A stretch of 44,721 bases of DNA from Bacteroidota bacterium (GTDB lineage: Bacteria; Bacteroidota; Bacteroidia; Chitinophagales; Chitinophagaceae). The position numbers were made by a program, and so were the translations under genes. Below the pieces are notes generated by a model. The model searched no databases and had not been told where the DNA came from. It saw only the letters and a list, made by a program, of their open reading frames with translations. Shown here one piece after another: positions 8,207 through 16,135 of the stretch. How positions within the stretch are numbered: position 1 is the stretch's first letter; each line of letters begins with the position of its first letter. The stretch is taken from the NCBI GenBank assembly GCA_013289015.1, contig JABDAV010000017.1, positions 1 to 44,721 on the forward strand, in the 5' to 3' direction.

Positions 8207-9019
8207 TCATTCTTCCTCCACCGTTTCTGAACCAGGAATTTCATTGGATATTCCGGCAACAGTTATTGATGCCCGGCTCATGGTAACCCCGGAAAGAAAA
8301 CTGAAATCATCCAGTCTTATATCATCAGCTCCGCTCTGATCAAAAGGATTTTCCAGCAGGTTTTGCACATTAAAAAATGAAATAAGTATAAAGCCTTTGG
8401 ATAGCGTCATTAAAGCAACGTACCAAAAACCCGCCCCGGTTACATCATGCAAAACAGTTGCAGGATAAGAGATCACAAAAAGATAAATAGCAAAAAGAAC
8501 AATGGCCCTTGGCCCCCAGGGTGTGCGGTGACGGTGCGTTGCCAGCAGGAATTCGATACTTTCATTCATCCTGAAAAGAAAGAAAAAAAGCTTTACCGCA
8601 AATGTGTTTTTTAATGCATCTTTATTTGCCTGTGCGAAAGTGAAAATGGAATGTGAAGCTTCCTGCACCGCTGCTGAATCTTTTGATCTCTCCGTAAGAT
8701 ATTTGAACAATGACCCGGAAAGATTTTCTGCGATGATCCTGAACTCTTTTTTTTTCTCATTGTCCAGTTTGCTGATCTGAAAGCTGTAATAAACAGATTG
8801 CAGGGATGCCTTGAACAGGCTGAGGTATTGCATGGCCCGCTCTCTTCTTCTGAAAGCCATACCTAATGAAAATGTGAGCGGAAATATGATGATGAAATCG
8901 AGGATCAGGTAATCAACATAAATGCTGAGTTGATTACGGACACATATATAAGAGCTTATGAAAGAGATCGCGATAACAGCTACGGTCTGAAAATTAAATA
9001 TGGATAAATATTTTCTCAT
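8207..9019 (-). CDS. Bestrophin-like membrane protein
   Basis: 270 residues. Two hydrophobic helices at the N-terminus (about 10-28 and 36-54), a long amphipathic middle part and two more helices at about 170-190 and 195-218. The segment NVQNLLENPFDQSGADDIRL, ending in an aspartate-rich turn, resembles the conserved region after the last helix of bestrophin chloride channels (ENPF followed by D..L). Overall identity to canonical bestrophins looks low, so 'bestrophin-like' is used. It is the first gene of the minus-strand trio, and its start codon is 40 bases from repeat copy B, which therefore occupies the probable promoter region. Confidence 0.68.
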   Translation of the reverse strand: MRKYLSIFNFQTVAVIAISFISSYICVRNQLSIYVDYLILDFIIIFPLTFSLGMAFRRRERAMQYLSLFKASLQSVYYSFQISKLDNEKKKEFRIIAENLSGSLFKYLTERSKDSAAVQEASHSIFTFAQANKDALKNTFAVKLFFFLFRMNESIEFLLATHRHRTPWGPRAIVLFAIYLFVISYPATVLHDVTGAGFWYVALMTLSKGFILISFFNVQNLLENPFDQSGADDIRLDDFSFLSGVTMSRASITVAGISNEIPGSETVEEE

Positions 9020-9058
9020 AGCGTTTACAAATGTTATCCGCAGTTAAGATCGCTGATT

Positions 9059-9230
9059 TAACGTGAGTTCGGTTTAAGCCTTTCAGGCTTTAATATAAAT
9101 AGCCTTCGATGTAACCGGAGGATAAAATTGTGATCAATCAATTGAGGCCTTGCAAGGTTCAATGTTGTTTATCCATTTTCACCCCGCAATCCTTCCAGGA
9201 TTACTTTATGCTTAACCCGAACTCACGTTA
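9059..9230 (-). repeat. MITE-like palindromic element, copy B (172 bp, inverted)
   Basis: This is the reverse complement of copy A at 5610-5807 over its whole length, with a few substitutions and one 24-base internal deletion. The deletion falls between two AATCCTT direct repeats, as replication slippage would produce. The ends are TAACGTGAGTTCGGTTTAAG and CTTAACCCGAACTCACGTTA. ATT flanks both ends, as a 3-bp target duplication would. It lies immediately upstream of the bestrophin-like gene. Together with copy A it forms an inverted pair around 5816-9019. Confidence 0.8.
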
Positions 9231-9371
9231 ATTTATTTTAGCGCGTTTGCCAAGATAATATTTGATTTCAATATGTTCAATAAAACTCTATAGTTCTACA
9301 ATTATTACTACAAAATTTTGAAAAACAATCCACAGTGTTATGCAGGATTTGATAAATTTTATTTTAAACTA

Positions 9372-10559
9372 TTAGTCTTTTGTATCTTCCCCTGAGCTAG
9401 GAGTTGGCGGCGGTACCGGCTGCTGATCGTTGACGTGTTGTTTTTCCCATGCCCGGACCTTTATTCTTGCTGCATCGAAAAGCCTTGTATAGTTACCCTT
9501 TAATAATTTTTGTTTTGCGTCAGGTGTTAACTGCGCTAATAATGGCAGGTACATGTTGTACACCTTCAGGTATTTTTCCTGGCTGGGTGGCGCTACTTCA
9601 TCTGTTCCAAATAAAAATCTATCCGGGTATTTATTAATGAGATCCGCAGTAGCTTTTATTGTTTCGGGAGTAGCAACGATATACTTGGCAACTTCATCCC
9701 AGGAAATATCAATACAGACATGTTTAAGCGTAGGATCAGAAAGTGCATGGTCGATAATAGTTAACTGGTCTTTTACAGGCCGTACAATCCTGCCCAGGCC
9801 GCAATGCGCCCAGATAATGGTTGTATTGGGATGCCGCCTGAAAAGATCACCCACCTGTATTGCCTGGTAAGGAACCTGCCCGGGTTTTGGAAAAGGAGCG
9901 TCAATATCGTTGTGTATAAGCACAACAAGGCCCACCTCTCCTGCAAATTCAAGAATACTGTCCAACGCAGGATTCATCAGGCTTGCTGTTTCGCCTGATA
10001 TTTTTGATGAAACAAATTCTTTGTGAATAGAGAATTCTCCAATGCCGCTGAATACGCCCGGAAATGTCATCAATACCCTCCTGATATGATCTGCGGCGTA
10101 CATATCGGTAGGATTGAAGCCTGTGATCATAGGATCGAACCGCGCCTGTTCCTGCGGGGTTAGTGATTTATATTGCATGGCAATATAGGCATCAGTAAAA
10201 GAGTAATAGTATAAAGGAGCATCGGTTTGTAAATAATAAACAGGCGCGAATTTGCCTGAATTTTCATAATCCCATTCCTGCTGTAAAGGAATACCGAATA
10301 AAGTGGAACGGCCAACTTTTGTTCCCATCACCCGGAGAAATTGATGTACATCTATCCCCTGCTGTACATAATTAGTAAGATGGAAATGTGAGTCATAGAA
10401 AAGAGAAGAATCTGTTGAAGATGGCGGAGCTGCAGTTTGTGCAAAACTGCTGACAGAGGCAAAAATTGCAATGCATAAGCACAAGGCAAATGCTGCGATT
10501 GCTCTCCTGATCTTATATTGAAAACAGGAGTATTCTGTTTTGTAAAATATATTGTTCAT
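9372..10559 (-). CDS. Exported amidohydrolase-family metal hydrolase
   Basis: 395 residues. A basic N-terminus followed by a hydrophobic core (about 20-40, ending SSFAQ) indicates Sec export. The mature part is an amidohydrolase-2 type TIM barrel: metal ligands H58 and H60 in DSHFHL, then GIGEF after the second quarter, LIHND, IIWAHCG and FGTDE at the C-terminal end of later strands. Such proteins include metal-dependent hydrolases and decarboxylases, so the substrate is open. It is the last gene of a minus-strand operon with an outer-membrane barrel (51 bases upstream), a glutaminase and a DcaP-like porin. A role in using amides or aromatic acids in the periplasm is plausible. The C-terminus is a proline- and charge-rich tail. 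Confidence 0.82.
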   Translation of the reverse strand: MNNIFYKTEYSCFQYKIRRAIAAFALCLCIAIFASVSSFAQTAAPPSSTDSSLFYDSHFHLTNYVQQGIDVHQFLRVMGTKVGRSTLFGIPLQQEWDYENSGKFAPVYYLQTDAPLYYYSFTDAYIAMQYKSLTPQEQARFDPMITGFNPTDMYAADHIRRVLMTFPGVFSGIGEFSIHKEFVSSKISGETASLMNPALDSILEFAGEVGLVVLIHNDIDAPFPKPGQVPYQAIQVGDLFRRHPNTTIIWAHCGLGRIVRPVKDQLTIIDHALSDPTLKHVCIDISWDEVAKYIVATPETIKATADLINKYPDRFLFGTDEVAPPSQEKYLKVYNMYLPLLAQLTPDAKQKLLKGNYTRLFDAARIKVRAWEKQHVNDQQPVPPPTPSSGEDTKD

Positions 10560-10610
10560 CTTCTTTACGTTTTTGATTTAAGTGAACTTCGATACCCTTT
10601 TTCATTAGCA

Positions 10611-11954
10611 TTAAAAGTTAAGTTCGAAATCAAGGTTAAAACCAGTTCCATTAGCGCCAACAGTATAAGGATATGCCAGGCCCCCAACAGGGCATTGTTT
10701 CATAAAAATTAACTGTGCGTTTATACGGGCAGAAATGGTGTGTTTGAATGGAAAGAAATTGAGACCTGTTCTCACTTCCGACGGGTTACCATATTGACCA
10801 TAGATCCTTGAGTAGGTTGTATAAAGCTGGAGTTTTTTTGGGAAAATCATTGCTGATGCAAGAAGCTGAAATCCATTATCATTAAGTTGATCAAACGGCA
10901 GGGAAGCATTTGGGTCTGACTTAGTTGTTTTGAACTGGTCAATCTTCCGCCAATAATATTCACCTTCCAATGCATAGCCTTTAAGTTTTGCTCCGCCATC
11001 TAAGGAAACCATCATATCCCTGGCTTCTTCCACCTGCACTCCGTTTGCGAACAGGCTGGGAGCGAAAATGGAACTTCCGTCTGAAACCCGTAAGGTTGTA
11101 TTTTCAAACGCATCAGAAGTAGGTTGCCCCTGCCGTGTTTCATTACTCCGGGTAAAATGGGCGCCAAACCTGGTAGCTACTTTCTGGTGATCATCATAAT
11201 CACCATAACTGCCGTTAAACATACCATATTCACCAGTGGTAGGTAAATAGATCAGTCCGGCCGACAGCGTATTAAGCTTGGCATCCAATTGTCCTGCATC
11301 AACACCTAAAGTACTCATGTTGTTTCCAAGCATAATGGTGTAATTAAGTTTTTTCGTAACCTCACCCTTTGCCTGTATTCCGCTGGTATAAGAAGGGCGC
11401 ATATATTCATCGGCTATCAGGCGGTTATCAACTGATAACCAAAAAGGATAATTTCCTTCAGTGGACCTTACTCCCGGCAGCGACATAATACCCCCGGTAA
11501 GTTTAAAATACCGGCAAAAATTATAGGAAAAATTGCCGGCAACAACTACCTGGGCACTTTGTCCCTGCGATGCATTGGATGTCCAGACATATAAAAAATA
11601 AGTGAGTTTCGGATCAAAAGCCCAACCTGAAAAGTAAATACTCACTTTATTTAACTGAATATCCTGGCGCCTGTCCACTGTTTGGGTTTTTCCAAAACCA
11701 TCTACGTAACTGGAAGCATACCCCAGCTGGTTAAGATAGCGGAGATACGCATAAGGCCTGATGTTAACTTCACCATATTTCGAATGTGCTATCCTATGAC
11801 CTTGCATGATCCTGTAAGGATCGGCATTGGTTGTATCAACATCACCTGGTGGTTTTTCCTGTGCTGCAGCGATAACGTATATAAATGCTGTTAAGAAAAT
11901 CATTGTAATCCTGTACAATACTCTCCTTAACAGCATCCGGTTGATTCTATTCAT
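10611..11954 (-). CDS. Outer-membrane beta-barrel (porin-like) protein
   Basis: 447 residues with a signal peptide (about 1-32, ending IAAAQ) and a mature part made of alternating amphipathic strands, ending LDFELNF with terminal Phe. The stretch QLNKVSIYFSGWAFDPKL and the NRLIADEYMRPSYTSGIQAKGE region resemble phosphate-selective-porin O/P-like barrels of Bacteroidota. No enzymatic motif is visible. It begins 15 bases after the glutaminase stop and ends 51 bases before the amidohydrolase, so the genes are probably co-transcribed. The channel may admit or release the substrates of these periplasmic hydrolases (inference). Confidence 0.75.
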   Translation of the reverse strand: MNRINRMLLRRVLYRITMIFLTAFIYVIAAAQEKPPGDVDTTNADPYRIMQGHRIAHSKYGEVNIRPYAYLRYLNQLGYASSYVDGFGKTQTVDRRQDIQLNKVSIYFSGWAFDPKLTYFLYVWTSNASQGQSAQVVVAGNFSYNFCRYFKLTGGIMSLPGVRSTEGNYPFWLSVDNRLIADEYMRPSYTSGIQAKGEVTKKLNYTIMLGNNMSTLGVDAGQLDAKLNTLSAGLIYLPTTGEYGMFNGSYGDYDDHQKVATRFGAHFTRSNETRQGQPTSDAFENTTLRVSDGSSIFAPSLFANGVQVEEARDMMVSLDGGAKLKGYALEGEYYWRKIDQFKTTKSDPNASLPFDQLNDNGFQLLASAMIFPKKLQLYTTYSRIYGQYGNPSEVRTGLNFFPFKHTISARINAQLIFMKQCPVGGLAYPYTVGANGTGFNLDFELNF

Positions 11955-11969
11955 TCTGATGTTTAATAT

Positions 11970-13007
11970 TTATTGCTTAGGCTCTATCCAATAAGGATTT
12001 ACTTTCAATTGTTCTACTACATATTGAATAACTTTTTGCGCTTTTACACTGTTGCCAGCCGCATCTAACGGAGGAGATACTACTGCGATTCCAAATTTGC
12101 CTGGACAAACTGCAAGCAATCCGCCACCCACACCACTTTTTCCCGGAATACCTGAATTAAATAACCATATACCGGAATCATCGTATAAACCTGCTGTTGC
12201 CATTACAGGCAAAGTGTACATTACGGTGGCCTGGCTTACCACTTTCTTCTTGGTTACAGGGTTTACGCCGCCGTTAGCTAAAGTAGATGCCATTTCAGCA
12301 AGGTCTTTTGCATTTACATTGAGTGCGCATTGCTTGGTATAGATATCCGTTGCCTGAACGGGGTCAAAATACATCCTGCCATAAGCATACAACAAGTGCG
12401 CAATGGCCTGGTTGCGCAGATTATCGCCCGCTTCACTTACATATACCGGCCAGTTGAGTGAAAGTTGCCTGCCTGCAAAATCACTTTGTATCTGAACAAT
12501 ATTTTTCCATTTGGTTGCCGAATCAGCACCGGCTATGAGGCTGCTTGCTGCAATGGCGCCCGGGTTTACAAGCGGGTTGATCTCTTTGCCTTTTTGCATT
12601 TCAACGGCAACGATTGAATTGAAACGCATGCCTGTTGCATCCACTCCTATTTTATCCTGGATGGCCTGCGGCCCGAGGTCTTCCAGGTCTTTCGCCATAG
12701 TAAAAACTTTTGATACACTCTGGATAGATACCATTGACTGGATATCACCTTCTGTATACACCTGTCCATCTGTAGTTATGAGCGCAATCCCGAAAATATT
12801 CGGGTCAACAGTGGCAAGTTCCTTAATGTAGTCTGCATTTTTGCCTTCCTGCAGGTCTTTGAATTTGCTGTAGGCGTCATCAAGCACTTTTTGAATGTTC
12901 TGTTTTGTTAAAGTGTTCTGCGCATTAACCTGGAAAGAGATCACGAGCGTTAACAACATGACCGTTGTGATCATCTGCCATGGAGCCATTGAAATGTTTT
13001 TTTTCAT
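11970..13007 (-). CDS. glsA: Exported glutaminase A
   Basis: 345 residues. It converts glutamine to glutamate and ammonia. The beta-lactamase-like serine-dependent glutaminase fold is recognised from SIQSVSKVFTMA, where S97 and K100 form the catalytic SxxK pair, and from NPLVNPGAIAASSLI, which holds the conserved Asn of the substrate pocket. YVSEAGDNLRNQAIAHLL and GIPGKSGVGGG are further family hallmarks. Unlike E. coli GlsA, it has an N-terminal signal peptide (about 1-30, ending QVNAQ), so it acts in the periplasm. It follows a DcaP-like porin by 34 bases and precedes another barrel by 15 bases. Exported glutaminase can support glutamine use or, through ammonia, acid tolerance. Which applies is not shown. 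Confidence 0.93.
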   Translation of the reverse strand: MKKNISMAPWQMITTVMLLTLVISFQVNAQNTLTKQNIQKVLDDAYSKFKDLQEGKNADYIKELATVDPNIFGIALITTDGQVYTEGDIQSMVSIQSVSKVFTMAKDLEDLGPQAIQDKIGVDATGMRFNSIVAVEMQKGKEINPLVNPGAIAASSLIAGADSATKWKNIVQIQSDFAGRQLSLNWPVYVSEAGDNLRNQAIAHLLYAYGRMYFDPVQATDIYTKQCALNVNAKDLAEMASTLANGGVNPVTKKKVVSQATVMYTLPVMATAGLYDDSGIWLFNSGIPGKSGVGGGLLAVCPGKFGIAVVSPPLDAAGNSVKAQKVIQYVVEQLKVNPYWIEPKQ

Positions 13008-13041
13008 GATTAGTTATTTTTTTGAATTAGAATAAATTTGA

Positions 13042-14271
13042 TTATTCGTCGCCCTCTCCTTTGCTTTTAGCAATTTCATTGTCTTTCTTTTGATAGAAGG
13101 CCTGTGAGAAACTATATTTGAATGAGAGCTGGACCTTGGTGGCGTTGGAGCTAAATCCATCACTGAAATTGTCTCTTTTCCCATACTGTAATTCAGCTAC
13201 AGCCCAAAAATTCTTAACGGGCGTAACAGAAAGATTCACTATTGCATACTGCCCGTTTTTATAAGCATTGGCTGAACCGTATGATGTATTTGATATATGG
13301 ACGCTTGAATAACCAAAGGATGTACACCACTTGGCATTCCAGTAATGGTCGTAAAAGGCCACAATACCCGATACAGGCAACGCTTTACCATCAACTAATC
13401 CGGAAGAGTTGATTGTAGTTCCTATATCTACCGGCGCATCCTGCATATAATTTTCAACGCCTTGCCCATACACATAAGATCCGTGGAAGACATCCATTTT
13501 GCCCACATTAAGCACAGCGCTAAAGTTCAGTCCCCAGCCTGTAACATGGCCATTCACATTTCCATTGGTACTAAGATCTACCCATCTTAACTGGCGCAAC
13601 ATTCCGCCTAACTGCACATGGCCCCACTTCCCGCTTCTTTTATAGTGGGCGGACAGGTCAGGCAGGTGTAACTGTGCTTTGACACTATCCAATGATTCGG
13701 GAGTTTCCACAGTACCCTTATCTGCGCTGGTACCGGGGCGTTCCAACGCAATATATAGTTCATTTTTGCCGGTTAAAGCGGCATACCTTATTTGTATGTT
13801 CCTGTAAAATACCATCCCGCTCGGCCCCCAGTATTCGGCTGTATTTGGCCAAACATCACCATCCTGGAATGGTGTATTTGCCTGGCCTACGAGTAATCTG
13901 CCCAATTCACCATAATAACTCCGTGGACGTATGGTTGTCTGACCTTCGTCTACGCCAACCCCCCACATATCAAATTCGACTACAGCTTTTAGTTCACCTA
14001 ATGGTGTTTGCGTGTAGCCCTTTACGCCAAACCGTGTTTGCCTTACACCGAAAAAAACCTGGCCATCCGGCCCGAACTGGTCTTTATAAGATGGAAGCTT
14101 GGTAATACGCAAGGCATCTGACCATGCAGGATTTATCTGGTTGAAGTTGTATCCCATATCTGTCTGCGCAAACCCATATATTTCAAGGCTTCTTACCATG
14201 GATGTATCCTGCGCCCGGGCTGAAAACGCAGCAACCAAGAATGCAATTAAAAGGAGATGTTTTAATTTCAT
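13042..14271 (-). CDS. DcaP-like trimeric outer-membrane porin
   Basis: 409 residues with a signal peptide (1-20, ending FSARA). The opening of the mature protein, LEIYGFAQTDMGYNFNQI followed by DQFGPDGQVFFGVRQTRFG and VKGYTQTPLGELKAVVEFD, matches the DcaP porin family, as does the RSYYGELGRLLVGQANTPF segment. The last strand (KVQLSFKYSF) is followed by a short charged tail. DcaP porins take up dicarboxylates and similar small acids, including some antibiotics, in other bacteria. It is the first gene of the glutaminase operon, with an approximately 700-base upstream region that carries two hairpins. A role in acidic amino acid or amide passage is inferred. Confidence 0.82.
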   Translation of the reverse strand: MKLKHLLLIAFLVAAFSARAQDTSMVRSLEIYGFAQTDMGYNFNQINPAWSDALRITKLPSYKDQFGPDGQVFFGVRQTRFGVKGYTQTPLGELKAVVEFDMWGVGVDEGQTTIRPRSYYGELGRLLVGQANTPFQDGDVWPNTAEYWGPSGMVFYRNIQIRYAALTGKNELYIALERPGTSADKGTVETPESLDSVKAQLHLPDLSAHYKRSGKWGHVQLGGMLRQLRWVDLSTNGNVNGHVTGWGLNFSAVLNVGKMDVFHGSYVYGQGVENYMQDAPVDIGTTINSSGLVDGKALPVSGIVAFYDHYWNAKWCTSFGYSSVHISNTSYGSANAYKNGQYAIVNLSVTPVKNFWAVAELQYGKRDNFSDGFSSNATKVQLSFKYSFSQAFYQKKDNEIAKSKGEGDE

Positions 14272-14659
14272 AGATTATGTGTTTAATAAATTAGAAAATG
14301 GTTTCCCTTGCAGGGGCGATGCAAAAAGTAAATACCGGTAGCGGGAACTTATACAATTGTGTTTTTTCGCGTAGTATTTATTGCTATGAAGGCAGAACAT
14401 AGCATTTAATTTTTTATGACTGAAATTATGCTTGTTATAAACAAGACGGCAAAGTAGAATGATTTATGAATGGATTGCGTACTTAACGGTATGAATAATG
14501 CCATTTAACGGTTAAGTGCAGTGTCGAAGCAGCATTATCCGTAATTCTTATTTAATTACATACCTGTAGCCGGAGTTTTTTTTGATATAGCCACATAGGA
14601 GCTAAACAAAGGTAAAAATTGGAAAGTATTTTTTTACTATCGGTCAATAGGAAATGATG

Positions 14660-14700
14660 AATCATCTTAACCTGAAAAAACTTTACAGGTTAAGATGATT
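14660..14700. repeat. Perfect 15-bp inverted repeat (hairpin)
   Basis: AATCATCTTAACCTG at 14660-14674 pairs without mismatch with CAGGTTAAGATGATT at 14686-14700 around an 11-base A-rich loop. No T-run follows on either strand and neither neighbouring gene ends here, so a terminator is unlikely. It could be an operator or an mRNA-leader structure for one of the two divergent transcripts. Confidence 0.7.
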
Positions 14701-14775
14701 ACTAATGAATATGTTAAGCCAATGTTTCAATCAATATGAAATGCTATGAATATAGCAATTGTGGTTTTCCGTTTG

Positions 14776-14829
14776 CTCTGTTGTCTCAGTGCGATAAATA
14801 CTGCGCACAGAGGCAAGGAGATAACAGAG
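14776..14829. repeat. 12-bp inverted repeat with nested stem
   Basis: CTCTGTTGTCTC at 14776-14787 pairs with GAGATAACAGAG at 14818-14829 (one G-T pair). Inside it, CAGTGCG and CGCAC can form a second short stem. The sequence resembles intergenic 'CTCTGTG' type repeats seen from memory in Bacteroidota. Its function is unknown. Confidence 0.5.
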
Positions 14830-14987
14830 GTAAGATTTTTGTTTTGTATTGCCGCTACTTCCAGGTAGGGCAATAGCCAGATATCTTTCCTGTTTTATCT
14901 TTTATAAAAAAATCCGCCAACGGGTTAATGACATATTTGAAATAAGCCTGCCGACAGCTGCATTGTTAACACAAACTGCATTAAGGC

Positions 14988-16007
14988 ATGAAGAAATTTA
15001 TTTTGTTTTATTGTTTACTGATGATTGCAGGAACCGGTTTTTCGCAAATGAAAGACACTATATTTTTCAATAACGGCAGCATAGTAATTGGTAAGATAAA
15101 AAAAATAAAACTGGGAATTGTTACTTTTGATCCCGATGATGCCAATGATATTACTGTTCAACTGCGGAATTTAAAAACCATTGCCGCCGAACGGGAGGTA
15201 TTTCGGGTAGAGACGACAGATGGAAATGCTTACTACGGCAAACTGGTACCACACCCAAGCAATGGCTTTGTACGATTTGTAAATGGTATTGATACGAGTA
15301 CCATACTGGTGCAGGAGATATCTGTAATGTACCCTTACGGTGAGGCGTTCCTGCAACGGTTTACAGGTGATGTGGGTTTAGGATACAATTATACCCGCTC
15401 CAGCAATTTCGGAAGATTAAATTATGACGGTACGCTTAATTATGCTTCATCCAAAGTAGAAATATCTTTAGCGTTCTCGGGCATTTATACCTTTACGGAT
15501 TCAGCATTTTCGCGGGACAATGAAAACTTTACAATAAAAAACAATTATTATTTTACTCCTTCCTGGTTTGGCACCGTGTTCTTCAATTACCAGCGCAATC
15601 TTGAACTGGGTTTACAAAGACGTTACCAGGAAGGCTTTGGGGCAGGTAATAAATTAATTACCAGTAAACATGTTTACACGTGGGCCAGGGGCGGTTTTGT
15701 ATTTAACCAGGAAAAAAGTACAGAAAATGTTACCAACGGAACAGTTACGGAATTATTCGGCCAGCTTGAATTTAATTTTTTCAGGTTTACAAAGCCAAAG
15801 ATCGATATGCTCCTGGCACAAACTGTTTACTACAGCCTGTCACAAAACCGTTTCCGTAATGACGGAACTACCAAAGTGAATTGGGAACTGGTGAAAAATT
15901 TTAAACTAAGCCTTGAATTTTATAATAACTATGACAGCAAACCCCTGGCTGAAGGCAGCAAATTTGATTACGGCATTCTTTTCGGGTTCAGCTATTTCTT
16001 TTATTAA
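14988..16007 (+). CDS. DUF481 outer-membrane protein
   Basis: 339 residues with a signal peptide (about 1-19, ending GTGFS). Residues about 24-110 form a small beta-rich domain (repeated IFFNNGSIVIGKIKKIKLG and VETTDGNAYYGKL units) common at the front of Bacteroidota DUF481 proteins. From about residue 125, GDVGLGYNYTRSSNFGRLN opens the barrel of DUF481 (YdiY-like), with the final strand ending FGFSYFFY and an aromatic C-terminal residue. The family is of unknown function and outer-membrane location. It heads a run of three outer-membrane proteins and a SYLF protein on the plus strand. The spacings of 128, 198 and 72 bases leave open whether they form one transcript. Confidence 0.8.
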   Translation: MKKFILFYCLLMIAGTGFSQMKDTIFFNNGSIVIGKIKKIKLGIVTFDPDDANDITVQLRNLKTIAAEREVFRVETTDGNAYYGKLVPHPSNGFVRFVNGIDTSTILVQEISVMYPYGEAFLQRFTGDVGLGYNYTRSSNFGRLNYDGTLNYASSKVEISLAFSGIYTFTDSAFSRDNENFTIKNNYYFTPSWFGTVFFNYQRNLELGLQRRYQEGFGAGNKLITSKHVYTWARGGFVFNQEKSTENVTNGTVTELFGQLEFNFFRFTKPKIDMLLAQTVYYSLSQNRFRNDGTTKVNWELVKNFKLSLEFYNNYDSKPLAEGSKFDYGILFGFSYFFY

Positions 16008-16135
16008 CAGCCTGACCATACAGCTACATAGCAGCACCATCATTTAACGGTTACATATGTTTTATCCCGATGTTTAAATTGACACACTTCTACCTTTACA
16101 GTATGCTATAATTCAATCTGCGAAAAACAGTTATC

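Larger units (their letters stand above)
14272..14987. other. Divergent intergenic region with two hairpins
   Basis: This 716-base stretch separates the minus-strand DcaP operon from the plus-strand DUF481 gene and so must contain both promoters. I found no convincing TTG-N19-TAnnTTTG match in it and no protein frame with homology I recognise. It holds a perfect 15-bp stem-loop (14660-14700) and a second 12-bp stem (14776-14829), listed separately. There is also an imperfect inverted repeat ACTTAACGGT / ACGGTTAAGT near 14480-14520. Confidence 0.6.

Noticed and set aside
5610-9230. Composite transposon formed by the inverted elements A and B
   Set aside because: Each copy has its own flanking triplet repeat (AGA, ATT), and the outer flanks of the block do not match, so separate insertion is more likely. 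No transposase is present.
13692-14105. 137-codon plus-strand frame within the DcaP-like porin
   Set aside because: Antisense to a protein with family motifs; no start context or homology recognisable.
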